A stretch of DNA of 64,000 bases from assembly GCF_030867145.1 (NCBI RefSeq), contig NC_134443.1, forward strand, positions 1,240,001-1,304,000, given 5' to 3'. The notes under the pieces are model-generated. The model was not told the DNA's origin. It did no database searches and was given only the letters and a program-made list of their open reading frames with translations. The position numbers and the translations under genes are program-made. The stretch is from Opisthocomus hoazin. Taxonomy: Eukaryota; Chordata; Aves; Opisthocomiformes; Opisthocomidae. Shown one piece after another: positions 23,561 through 35,800 of the stretch (positions are counted from its first letter, which is position 1; the number at the start of each line of letters is the position of its first letter).

Positions 23561-24030
23561 AGCAAAGGTTGGGGCGAGGAGGTGAGGAATCCTGGCTTAG
23601 AACCGTTGTTCTGGTAACAAAGGCCCAGCGCTCACTCCAGCACAGCCCAGGATTTCTCAGCGGTCAGCACCGTGCTGAGCGGGGTCCAACAACGGGCCAG
23701 ACCAGGTCACACAGTGCCACAGGAACACGGCACAGCCCTGGCCACTGAACGGCCACTGCCTCGCTGCCCGAAGCCCAGCGCAGGCAGCAGCCACCTCTCA
23801 CCACCCCTGCATCGGCAAACCACAGAGTGCTGCCCAACATGCAGCCACAGCAGCACTTATTTATGGCTGTGAAATCTTATACTAGGGCTCAGACCTGTCA
23901 GGAAAACTGGTGGAACTGGGCCCTTCTTTCCCTCTTTGTTTTATTGATAGCAATTTATTTTACTGACCATATGCCCACTAGCGGCTTCAGAAGGCAGCCA
24001 GGCCCCTCCAGGACCTCCTGGTAAAAGAAA
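23561..24030. other. Stretch without recognised gene, downstream of SSR2
   Basis: There is a 65-codon plus-strand ORF at 23827-24024 with one hydrophobic segment (NWALLSLFVLLIAIYF). I do not recognise it. It could be chance or an old retroelement fragment. The stretch lies between an LTR piece and the SSR2 poly(A) site. Confidence 0.4.
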
Positions 24031-24055
24031 GGCGGGCTTCTCTCATGGTGTTCAT

Positions 24056-24061
24056 TTTATT
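24056..24061 (-). terminator. SSR2: SSR2 poly(A) signal
   Basis: TTTATT on the plus strand is AATAAA on the minus strand, 650 bp after the SSR2 stop codon. No better signal was seen closer to the stop. Confidence 0.65.
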
Positions 24062-24714
24062 ACAAAATCCTCAGTACCTCAAAACACCTCAACCCTTAAC
24101 AGAGCAACCAGAAAGAACAGAAACACAGCAATTAACTGCTCACCAAAATACAACGGGGCTTCCTAGAGCGCAAGCATCGATGGGGACCGGCCATGCCCCA
24201 CCTAGCAAAGCAGCAGCTCCCACAAGCTCTACCAAAACGCGGCCTGGTTCTGCCACCAGACAGAGCTCCTTCCCACAGATGGCTCAGCAAGGCGGGCGAC
24301 GCTTGGAGGAGAGGGGCCCTGAGATTGAAGGTGTTTGAGAAGACGGCAGCAGGCCAAGAGCCACTGCGGAGCTGCGCACCTGCAAACACGCTCCTCCAGG
24401 CGTTAACACCTTCGTATCACAGACGCGCTATGTCTGCAGCGGAGTGAGGGGTCTCCGCTCCAGATACGCAGACAAGGGGGGCTGGGAGTTTTCAGTTGGG
24501 TTTTTTTTCTTTGCTTGTTTCTTTTTTAAAAACGGAGAAGACAACGCATCGCTGCCATTGAGGCGATTGATTCCTTGTTGCCACCAGGGCCGAAGCACAG
24601 CCCAGGCAGCGCTTTGCAGGGGTGACCGCTGCGATCCCAGCACACCCGCTGTTGTGGGTGGGTTAGTGGCTGTTCTCTCCTGAGCTCTGGGGTGCTGGTG
24701 GCATTCGACTTTGC

Positions 24715-26688
<1,974 letters not shown>

Positions 26689-27372
26689 CTAGAAGCAAAA
26701 GAAGATGGAATGTCATTGATAATTTGATTGCAAAAAGAACACGAACAGGACAACTAAACCAGACATTTTGGGTACTCATGTGTAGCGAGACATGAACAGC
26801 TGTATACTTCACAGCAATGCTGATAAAGGATTATCACAAGCTGGCAGAAAGTTACCCTGGCTCCACATAGGTCCGCAGCTGCCCCTGAAATACCTGTACG
26901 CTTTTCTGCAAGCACGCAAGAAGCGGCACAGCAGTGTCCCACATCAGCAGGCAGGGAAGAAAAGACGACGGTTTTCTCCCTTTTCAAAGCCCCGGCAGGC
27001 ATCACTCCCCTGTATCACTTCTCAGCAACTGGCAAAGGCCTCAGGTCACTCTAGCAACTTTCAGAGCAAAAGATTTGGCATTTAATGCTTTCGCCAGTTT
27101 TAGCAATAAACAGTTAATTGCCATTGTGAAGCATATGGCAGCTTTCCAGCACTGTCTCAGACAACAGAGTTAGTTCTTCCCCCCATCAAATTCTCTGTTC
27201 TCAGAAAGTACTAGCTCTTCGTTTCCAACATCTGTTATTCCTCCCTATTTCCAGCCACTGAGGTACCACCAACTCCCTCCAGCGGCCTTTTGCTCCCCAG
27301 AAGTCCCTGCTGCAGGCCACGTGTCCCAGTTCCCCTGCGCCCAGCACCTTTGGAGCTGCCCTGCTGAGAGGA

Positions 27373-27545
27373 TGTCCTGGGTTTGGCCAGGACAGGGTTA
27401 ATTTTCACCAGACTCCAGGAAGGGGCACAGCCGGGGGGTGGGGGCTGACCCCACCTGGCCGAACAGAGCCCGGTATTCCATACCCTGTGACGTCACGGTG
27501 GGGGGGATGGGGGGTGGGGGTGTCCAAAACAGAGGACAAGGAGAC
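27373..27545 (+). mobile_element. LTR fossil piece in SSR2 intron 1
   Basis: It starts TGTCCTGGGTTTGGCCAGGA and holds GGTATTCCATACC and TGTGACGTCACGG, the left part of an avian LTR related to but distinct from the copy at 9658. Only the left part is recognisable. It lies antisense to SSR2. Confidence 0.6.
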
Positions 27546-27677
27546 CACGCGGTCATTATAGATGCAGCCCACTAGGAAACTCGTTAGCGCTTTTAAACGC
27601 AAAAACTGCTCATGTGTCAGACCTTCCACTCTCTGTACCAGAGAACCCTTCCTTCCCCTGCCACAGTTTTCACATCA

Positions 27678-28556
27678 GTGAGCTGGCTGATGGCACAAAG
27701 CTGGGAGGGGTGGTGGATACACCAGGAGGCAGTGCTGCCGTCCAGCGAGACTTGGGCCAGGCTGGAGAGTTGGGCAGAGAGGAACCTGATGGAGATCAAC
27801 AAGGGCAAGGGCAGGGTCCTGCACCTGGGGAGGAACAACCCCAGGCACCAGTACAGGCTGGGGCTGAGCTGCTGGAGAGCAGCTCTGCGGAGAGGGACTG
27901 GGAGTGCTGGGGGACGACAGGGTGACCATGAGCCAGCAGCGTGCCCTGGCTGCCAAGAAGGCCAATGGGATCCTGGGGTGCACTGAGTGTGGGCAGCAGG
28001 GCGAGGGAGGTTCTCCTCCCCCTCTGCCCTGTTGAGGCCTCATCTGGAGCCCTGTGTCCAGTGCTGGGCTCCCCAGTTCAAGAAAGACAAGGAGCTACTG
28101 GAGAGAGTCCAGCACAGGGCTGCGAGGATGAGGAGGGGACTGGAGCATCTCTCCTAGGAGGAGAGGCTGAGGGAGCTGGGCTTGTTCAGCCTGGAGAAGA
28201 GAAGGCTGAGAGGGGACCTTAGAAATGCCGATCAATATCTGCAGGGTGGGGGTCAGGAGGACGGGGCCAGACTCTTTCCAGTGGTGCCCAGCGACAGGAC
28301 AAGGGGCAACGGGCACAAACTGGAGCAGAGGAAGCTCCAGCTGAACCCGAGGAAGAACTTCTTCCCTCTGAGGGTGACGGAGCCCTGGCCCAGGCTGCCC
28401 AGGGAGGCTGTGGAGTCTCCTTCTCTGGAGATATTCCAGCCCCGCCTGGCCGCGGTGCTGTGCAGCCTGCTCTGGGTGACCCTGCTTGGGCAGGGGGTTG
28501 GGCTGGGGGATCCCCAGAGGTCCCTTCCAACCCCCCCCATGCTGGGATTCTGGGAT
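27678..28556 (+). mobile_element. CR1 LINE 3' fragment, about 0.88 kb, in SSR2 intron 1
   Basis: It contains the carboxyl part of the CR1 reverse transcriptase (CAAGGGCAAGGGCAGGGTCC region, then CCTGGCTGCCAAGAAGGCCA, then GCCTGGAGAAGAGAAGGCTG). It then has the 3' UTR and ends GGGATTCTGGGATTCC. This is one of the longest CR1 copies here, antisense to the host gene. It is close in sequence to the copies at 38587, 41214, 47385 and 57703. Confidence 0.92.
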
Positions 28557-28837
28557 TCCCACCCTAGGAACCCCCGCCGCCCCCAGACCCGGAGGGACGC
28601 TCACACTCGTCGCTCCCTGCAAAGCACAGAGCCGCTCCGTTTCACCGACCGCTGCCCGTGGAACGCCCGGACACCGACGCTCCCGCGACAGCCCCGGGCT
28701 GCGCCCTCACAACCCCCCAAACCGACGGCCCAGCCACCCACCCCCAGGGACCCCACAAACCCGGGGACGCGGCCCCCCGGCCCCTCAACCCCTCCCCACG
28801 GAGCCCCCGACCCCACTCTCCCCCCCCGGCCCCTCAC

Positions 28838-28936
28838 CGTCTCTACCCCGCGGTGCCCACCGGAAGGCCGCGTCAGCACCGCGGCCGGGAACATGGCGGC
28901 TCAGCGGTGCCCCGCGGCACGCTGGGAAATGTAGTC
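28838..28936 (-). promoter_or_regulatory. SSR2: SSR2 CpG promoter and non-coding first exon
   Basis: On the minus strand, 28936 to 28917 reads GACTACATTTCCCAGCGTGC, a good ZNF143/Staf site. A YY1-type AACATGGCGGC lies at about 28890-28900 on the plus strand, and an NRF1-like TGCGCAGTGCGC lies near 28979. A donor, GACG|GTGAGG, at 28837 closes a first exon that would splice to the coding exon at 26688. The transcription start is not visible directly. Confidence 0.65.
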
Positions 28937-29185
28937 CTAGCGCGGCTGCCACCGGGGGGGCAGGGACGACTCCGCGCTTGCGCAGTGCGCGCCTCCGGGG
29001 CTGGGGGTTGAGCTGTCTGCGTATAAACTTCTGCAAAACACCCGCTTTTAGTCCCAAAATGCTACTTATAGACCCTGCGGGGGAGAAGGTGCAGTGCTGG
29101 CCCCTGCACCCTGCCCTGCCTCAAGCGCTGCAGCGGAGCCGCCCCGAGCACGGCCGGTCCTGGAGCCGCAGGGACGCCGGGGTTT

Positions 29186-29455
29186 TCACAGAATCATGGA
29201 ATGGTTTGGGCTGGAAGGGGAGAACCTTGAAGACCATCCAGTTCCACCCCCCTGCCATGGCAGGGACCCCTTCCACCAGCCCGGGGTGCTCCCAGCCCCA
29301 TCCAGCCTGGCCTTGAACCCTGCCAGGGAGGGGGCAGGCACAGCTTCTCTGGGCAGCCTGGGCCAGGGCCTCACCACCCTCATGGGAAAGAATTTCTTCC
29401 TTACATCTGATCTAAATCTCTCTTCTTTCACTTTAAAGCCATTCCCCCATGTTTG
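29186..29455 (-). mobile_element. CR1 LINE 3' fragment
   Basis: The plus strand begins with CACAGAATCATGGAATGGTTT, the complement of a CR1 3' terminus. It continues with the complement of the CCTGGCCCAGGCTGCCCAG and AAGAATTTCTTCC blocks. It is short and more diverged at its far end. Confidence 0.85.
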
Positions 29456-29778
29456 GATGTGCGGCAGGGCAAGTTTGCACCTGGAGGTGTGGCTGAGGAA
29501 CACACCTTGCCAGGACTCGGTTTCCCCTTAGGGACGAGGGGCCTGAACCTGTGACTGGGGTTTGCTGCAGGCCCACGGCTGAACTCCGCGCTTCGGGAGA
29601 GCGGATGACAAAGCTGCCAAGCAAGGGTGTAACACAGAAAGCCAGGAAGCGGCCATACCTCCCCTCTTCCTTCGAGTACTGCTCATCTCCATCTGTCTGG
29701 AGGTCGGGGTGATTCTCCTCTTACCTCCTTCTTGCAGAGGTGCAAGGGGGGAAAAGACGCGCCCTCCCCGCTTTGCCT

Positions 29779-29916
29779 TCAGGTAGTGATGAGCACATAG
29801 AGCAGAAGCCCAATGACCACCATGGCTCGGAGGAGCACTTCAACGAGGAGCAGCAGCACGCACAGGACGATGACGGCCAGCAACTCTGCCCAGATCACCA
29901 GCGCTGCCAACTGCAT
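29779..29916 (-). CDS. Possible 45-residue membrane micropeptide ORF, unknown
   Basis: This ORF is too short for usual gene finding. From the ATG at 29916 it encodes MQLAALVIWAELLAVIVLCV, then a second Leu/Val-rich stretch (LLLLVEVLL), Arg30, and VVIGLLLYVLITT before TGA at 29779. Almost every residue is hydrophobic except Glu11, Glu26 and Arg30. Third codon positions are mostly G or C. Upstream the frame stays open through a Ser-rich stretch (SSSSSSPLYKAS) as far as a TGA. A long C/T-rich tract ending ACAAAG just before the ATG could be a splice acceptor, in which case this is the last exon of a longer gene. I do not recognise it. It lies between the SSR2 and CCT3 promoters, where human has only TSACC next to CCT3, and TSACC does not resemble it. 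Confidence 0.35.
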   Translation of the reverse strand: MQLAALVIWAELLAVIVLCVLLLLVEVLLRAMVVIGLLLYVLITT

Positions 29917-30329
29917 AGAGGCTTTGTAAAGCGGTGAGGAAGACGAGGATGAGAGCAGGGAGGAAGATGAGGGTGAAATTCCTCAAACATCAGGTGGGAC
30001 ACCTCTCCTAGCGTGCAGACCTCCAAACTATACCTTCATGAATTAGGGACGCTCTGCTTAAAGAGCCCCACGCCAGAGAGGCTCCACCCTTCTGTTTCTG
30101 AAAGATTAGGAAATGTCTTGACCTTCCCATTGCAAAACCAGTAACAAACCAGAAAGCCACTGGGCCCGATTTTCAGCGCTGGAGGAAGCCTGGAGAAGTC
30201 ACCTGCTCCCTGTTTCCCAGGCAGTTGCCTGCAGACCTCTGGCAGGAGAAGAGCCACAAATCCATGGCTCCGTACACGTGTGCCTCCTCGCGCCCACAAA
30301 TGAACAGCCCATGAATCTGCCTCTCTCAA

Positions 30330-30968
30330 CACGAGCCGGCCGTGTGCGCTGGCAGCCCAGAAAGCCAACCGTATCCTGGGCTGCATCAAGAGCAGTGTGG
30401 CCAGCAGGGTGAGGGAGGGGATTCTGCCCCTTGACTCCGCTCTCGTCAGACCCCACCTGGAGTCCTGCGTCCAGCTCTGGAGCCCCAAACATCAGAAGGA
30501 CATGGATGTGTTGGAGCGGGTCCAGAGGAGGCCACGAAGATGATTCGAGGGCTGGAGCACCTCTCCTCCGAGGACAGGCTGAGGGAGCTGGGGCTGTTCA
30601 GCCTGGAGAAGGGAAGGCTGAGAGGGGACCTTAGAGCAGCTGCCAGTGCCTGAAGGGGCCGACAGGAAGGATGGAGAGGGGCTTTTCACAAGGAGGTGCA
30701 GTGACAGGACAAGGGGAAACGGCTCTAAACTAACAGAGGGCAGATTTAGATGAGATATCGGGAAGAAATTCTTCCCCGTGAGGGTGGTGAAACCCTGGCC
30801 CAGGCTGCCCAGAGAAGCTGTGGCTGCCCCCTCCCTGGCAGGGTTCAAGGCCAGGTTGGATGGAGCTCTGAGCACCCTGGGCTGGTGGAAGATGTCCCTG
30901 CTGATGGCAGGGGGTTGGGACAAGATGATCTTCAAGGTCCCTTCCAACCAAACCGTTCTATGATTCTC
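30330..30968 (+). mobile_element. CR1 LINE 3' fragment
   Basis: It has the blocks CTGGAGTCCTGCGTCCAGCT, GCCTGGAGAAGGGAAGGCTG and GAAATTCTTCCCCGTGAGGG and ends AACCGTTCTATGATTCT, the usual CR1 terminal repeat. Close relatives are the copies at 39800 (opposite strand) and 45673. Confidence 0.92.
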
Positions 30969-31194
30969 TCCAGCACCCCAGCCACCAGCTCCATCTTCCA
31001 TCTCGGAAGCTCCCTCCCATCTCAGCTCCCTCCCACACTTCGGGAGGGTTTGCTGCGGTGCCTGGGTAGATCAGGACCCAGACCCCGGGAAAATACCTGT
31101 CCTTGGCCTCAGAAGCTTTGAGCTTTTTGCAAAGAGGAGGTGACGTGCGGAAACAAACTCGACAGCTGACAGAGAGTTATAAAGCAGGTATGTT
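30969..31194. other. Unassigned sequence
   Basis: No gene was recognised. On the minus strand GGACAG|GTATTT near 31091 is a possible splice donor, but I could not tie it to an ORF. Confidence 0.3.
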
Positions 31195-31735
31195 TGTTAC
31201 GGCGCCGGGTGCAAGTGGGATCGCTGCTCCTAACTTGCACACCGAGTCATGAACCATGCACCTATTTATGACAAAGTTTATCTAAGTAGGTGGGATATTA
31301 CCTACAGAACAATTAGTTCTGGGAATAGGCGTGATGATTATAATTATTTCTAAGGATTCATTATCATACTCTGCCCCTCTTTAGCGCCTGCGCAGTGTCG
31401 TGTGGTGGTTGTCTGTGGGGGTCTTCTGGATGAAGGCTCGTAGTCCTCCTCGCAAAGGCTCGTCGTCTTCCTCGCTGCGTACTTTTCACCTTTAGCTCAA
31501 AATTCCCTAGTTGTCTGTGTTGGCTGAGTCCCAAACCACAAAACCAGTTTCAGCCAGAGGGATGCTTCTTGTAGAGGATAAATTTCTGGTTATCGGTCCT
31601 TCTCCGTCCCCGTTTCCCTTCACCTATCTCGCAGCAGTCCCTGTGATTTCCATCTGAGCTCACAGCAGTCGTTGTCAGCAACCCAAATGGCAGCAGTTAC
31701 CCCTTGCCTCCGCACCGCGGCGGAGCTATGTAACA
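31195..31735. mobile_element. Candidate solo LTR, family uncertain
   Basis: A 541-bp block begins TGTTAC and ends GTAACA, a perfect 6-bp inverted terminal repeat of the TG..CA kind. It is AT-richer than the CpG-rich sequence on either side and contains no ORF of note. The start (TGTTACGGCGCCGGGTGCAA) reminds me of avian ERVK-type LTR ends read in reverse. No target duplication is evident. If correct it is a solo LTR fossil. Confidence 0.4.
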
Positions 31736-32240
31736 AAATAAAACTAAAGCCGTAGCAAAACGGAACTAAATGTCATTCTCCCCCACCGGAAGCTTGGATT
31801 TCTCTGCAAAGCCCCTTCCTGGGGCAGCAGCGGGCTGCCAGAGGTTGATGCAGCCGACCTGCTTCGGGGTGGTTTCTTCCCGGCTGGCAGCTGTGGGTCC
31901 ACGTGAGCTGGAGAGCGCCGGTGACCAAGAGGGGAAGACAAAGCCTCATTACGGAGCAGAACAAGATTGGGGGGGGGGGGAAATCAGACAAGTGGGAAAC
32001 CTTTCCAGGCCCGCAGGCTGGGAAAGGGCGAACCGAAGCGGCTTTGTGCCCGTTCTCCCCGTAATTAACGCGGAACAGCGGGACGGGCCTGACGAAGCAC
32101 AGCGCCGGCTGCTGCGGGGACGCGCCACCGCCGGGGAGCTCTGCTCTGAGGGGACGCCTCGGGGGCTCCGGCAGGGTCTCGGGGCCCACCAGGCAGCTCC
32201 GCTTCGGCCACGGGGATGGCGGCGGGGGGAAGGTCGCTGC
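31736..32240. other. GC-rich stretch left of the CCT3 promoter region
   Basis: Long ORFs occur on both strands but show no recognisable protein, and they fit CpG-island sequence. It contains a run of G at 31971-31981. Confidence 0.4.
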
Positions 32241-32245
32241 CTCAG

Positions 32246-32265
32246 GAACTACCGCTCCCAGCATG
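32246..32265 (+). promoter_or_regulatory. ZNF143/Staf-type promoter site
   Basis: AACTACCGCTCCCAGCATGC matches the long ZNF143 motif (ACTAC..TCCCAGCATGC). It lies about 560 bp upstream of the CCT3 start, inside a CpG island. A GGGATGGCGGCGG YY1-like word is 30 bp to the left. It could serve CCT3 or a divergent minus-strand transcript. Confidence 0.6.
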
Positions 32266-32499
32266 CTTGGCGGCAGCTGCCGCTCCCATGGTGCGGCGCG
32301 GGGTGGGCGAGACCACAGCGCTGACGGGGAAAGGGGGGTGGACGTTGAGGATTTCCCTTCCAAAGGTCTCAGAGACCCCGATCCGCCTCTTAGCTCGCCT
32401 GGAGAGCCGTCGTAGAGCTACTTCGATGCCTTCCAGATGAAATGGGGAGCGCGTAGCAGAGCGTCCCCCATACGACATCCCAATGGCAACTCTCTCCCC

Positions 32500-32820
32500 C
32501 CTTTTCCTATGTGCAGTGGGTCCCGCCACACCGTCCATACGCGGGGCGCCGGCAGCCCGCACATGCGCACTACGACGAGCCGCAGCTCCATGCGCCGGGT
32601 CGTCGCTTCTCAACCGAACCTGCTGCCAGCGCCGGGGAGGCGGAGCCCCGCGTCCTTATTGGACGCCGCGCCCGCGGGATGGGGCGGGATTGGTCGTTGC
32701 CGGCGGGAGGCGGGGTAGGGTGTCGCGGCACCGTGAAGCGGCAGTTCTCGGAGGGGTCGCCTCGCCTTCGCAGTCTCCAGAAGGTTCCGCGCCGGGTGCC
32801 GCGCTCGAGCCGCCGCCGCC
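32500..32820 (+). promoter_or_regulatory. CCT3: CCT3 CpG-island promoter
   Basis: The sequence is dense in CpG with no TATA box. An inverted CCAAT box (ATTGG) occurs near 32659 and again near 32690 (GGGATTGGTC), both common in TATA-less housekeeping promoters. The CCT3 start codon follows at 32821 in good context. The exact transcription start cannot be read from the sequence. Confidence 0.6.
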
Positions 32821-35800
32821 ATGATGGGCCCGCGCCCCGTCCTTGTGCTCAGTGAGTGCCGGCCCGGGCTCCCGGGGGTGGGGGCCGAGGGCCGAGGGGG
32901 TGGCTCCCCTTCCCCGCCGCCATGTTGGCTGCCCCTCGCGCTCCCTCACAGCCCCCCCACAGCCAGGCCAGGGCCTCCTCCCGCCCCTCCGGGGGGTTCC
33001 GCCCCCCCCTCGCTGTCTGCTCGGTCCCCGCACGCTTCTCCGCCGCCCGGACCTGATGGGCCGCGCCCCCCCCGCCGCGCCGTCGGAGCCCCCGTTCCTC
33101 GCTATCCCTTCCCCGGCAGCGCTCGGCGGTTTTCCCCTCGCGTGTTTCTCATTCCGTGAGGGAAAAGGCTTCCCGCTTTGTCTCCTCCTTCTCGCCTCGC
33201 CCTGCTCTGCCCGCCCGTACGTAGATGGTGCGGCCCAGGGCCCCTTTGCCGCCAGCCTGCTGACCCTGACGCTTGGCGCCGCTTTTACCACTGCTTTCTT
33301 TTGTTCTGCTGTACAAATCACAAAACGCCCGCTTCTGAGGTAAATCTGTGCTCCTCCAGGCTGGGCTTGGAGTTAAAAAAAACTCCCAGCAGCACCAAGA
33401 TGCTTTAAGGCAGCCCCTTTTGGCAGCCCGTCCTCGGCTGTGTGTCTGTGGTACGACCGCAGCTGCTCACCCCGACGTGCCAAAGGCTGAGCAGCACTGG
33501 TGCGTAAACCTCAATTTTAAAGCAGTGTGCGTGAGCATCTGCAACTCTTTTTTGATTGAAAACTACTGGGCAGCCGGCCCCAGGCTTTGTGGGACCTTGC
33601 AGGTTCTCACGAGTGACCGCTGTCTGATTTTCTTGGGGGAATAGGTTATATTGCGGGGCTCCAAAGTTTTGTCTTTGTTGAATTATGCTAATCAGGAATT
33701 CTGTTATAATAAGGAATGTTGTTTTTCACTGACACTCTTCTCTGAACACACTTTCTGATAGTGGCTGTGGTGTTGTAAACTTAATTTAGAACTGGTCATA
33801 TATCAAATGTGTGTGACTGAGAGGGTGTCTTTGATGCATTGTTGGTATTGCTGTTTCAGTCTTGGACTGCTTAGTAAGGTCAGATTGAAGTTCGGTTTGT
33901 GCTTTAATATTTTCTCTTTTTCTGTGCGCTTTAGGTCAGAATACGAAACGTGAGTCTGGAAGAAAAGTCCAGACTGGAAACATCACTGCTGCAAAGGTAC
34001 CGTACTCTCATGGCAGGCTGTTTTGATTTGTGTTTATTGTTTGTTTGGGTTTTATTTTAGAGTGTGAGTGTGCGCATATATATATGTATTTGTACATTTA
34101 AGAGGGAAAACTGGATCTGAAGCATGTTTTCTGTAGTCTGTACGAATCCAGAGTAGAAGCAGCATAGAAAATGAATTTTCACTGTTAAAGTAATAGACGC
34201 AATATTAGTGAACACAGAGGGGTTTTTAACCCACCAAAACTTCTTTCTCTGCAAAATCTGAAAGTGCAGAAGTTCTGACACCTGATTTAGATAAAAGTTT
34301 AGTGGTGGCAGTGCCCTTGTAATCCCTGTGTTCTCCTTCGCGCACAATTCTTAACTTCTGCTGCATCCAGGCAACTACAGAGTCATTGGGTCACTTATAT
34401 TTTGTGGTGGCTGCTTGTTTCGTGTAGACTGTGGTTTTCTTAGACTTTCTGATGCGCTGCTGTATTGCCTCACCTCTTCTGTTCCTCCTAGACTATTGCT
34501 GACATCATCCGAACATGTCTGGGACCAAGAGCTATGATGAAGGTAAGAACTTCTGCTGAAACACCTGCGCTGCACGCTGACTGGAACACCACGCGTGGTA
34601 CAGGTCGGTGCAAATACTGCTGCTCTTTCGGTTGCAGATGCTGTTGGACCCCATGGGTGGGATCGTGATGACCAACGACGGCAATGCTATTCTTAGAGAA
34701 GTAAGTTTCTCCTAAAGGATTGTCTTGCTTAACTCGTGAGTTGGAGTTTTCCAGGATGCAGTCACGTAGCTGCCAGTGGAACTGTTTTATTTCATCTTCT
34801 TGCAAGAGCCAGCAAGTACTAAACAGCAGTACCAGGAAGGGTGCTTACTGGGAAGGAATTAAATGTTTCCAGCAAATGCTTTTCCTCCTCAAAATAATAG
34901 ATTTGATCCCGGGATGGTAAGTTTTCATGGAGGTTTTACGAGACTGGGGTAAATTCTGTGGTAGTTGTAGCTACAATCACTTGCATCAAAACCTAGATGA
35001 TCTTTAAGGTCCCTTCCAACCCTTACCATTCTGCCATTCTATGCTTGCTTTTACGATGCTGAATAATTAGACCAATAAGTCGTTGTCATCTTTCTGGTGC
35101 AAGCGCTGTTGAAATAACATCACAAAAATCGTAATGCCTGAAAAACTGCGGGAGACACAATATTATGAAACACAAGGGCTTATTTTCAGTCTCAAAAAGA
35201 GAGAAAAACCTTTGCCATAGCTGGGCAGAATGCCTTTGGTTGTTCAAAAGGTGCGGTGGTTGTTCCACTGAGCGACGCAAGAAGTTTCGGCGTTAGTATT
35301 CTGGAACCAAAATGTACCCCTTGCTCCTGTACAGATTCAAGTCCAGCATCCAGCTGCGAAATCAATGATTGAGATCAGCCGTACTCAGGACGAAGAGGTT
35401 GGCGATGGAACCACGTCTGTAATTATCCTTGGTAAGCAGAGTGAATAAGACATACTTCTTATAAAGGGTTGAGGCTGAAGTTCGCCCTTTTTGCTTGCCA
35501 GAGGCCAGTAAGTATGCCTTGATGAGGCTGAGATTCATTATTTCCCAACCCTAAAATTTGATCCATGTTTTTTTTTACCGTGGAAGAGAATGCTAGGTTT
35601 GTTAGAGCCGTAGGCGATCGGCTCCATGCTTCGGGGAGTTGTGTGCTTTCTTTAGGCTTAACTGTGCTTATCTCGGGGCGAGCTGTGGGTGTTGTCAGAG
35701 CTCTCTGTGTGGGTAGCAGGCTCTCCTTGTCCGGCGTGCTGTTCTCCAGGCTTGACTCTGGAGTGTTCCACTGACCGATCTGGGGAGTTTTGATGGGGTT

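Noticed and set aside
23827-24024. A 65-codon ORF with a hydrophobic segment near the SSR2 3' end
   Set aside because: There is no recognisable family and no splice or promoter context, and it lies in an area of old retroelement sequence. Kept only as a note.
31773-32363. A 196-codon minus-strand ORF near the CCT3 promoter, considered as the TSACC orthologue
   Set aside because: It shows none of the TSACC sequence I remember, and its composition fits CpG-island shadow sequence.
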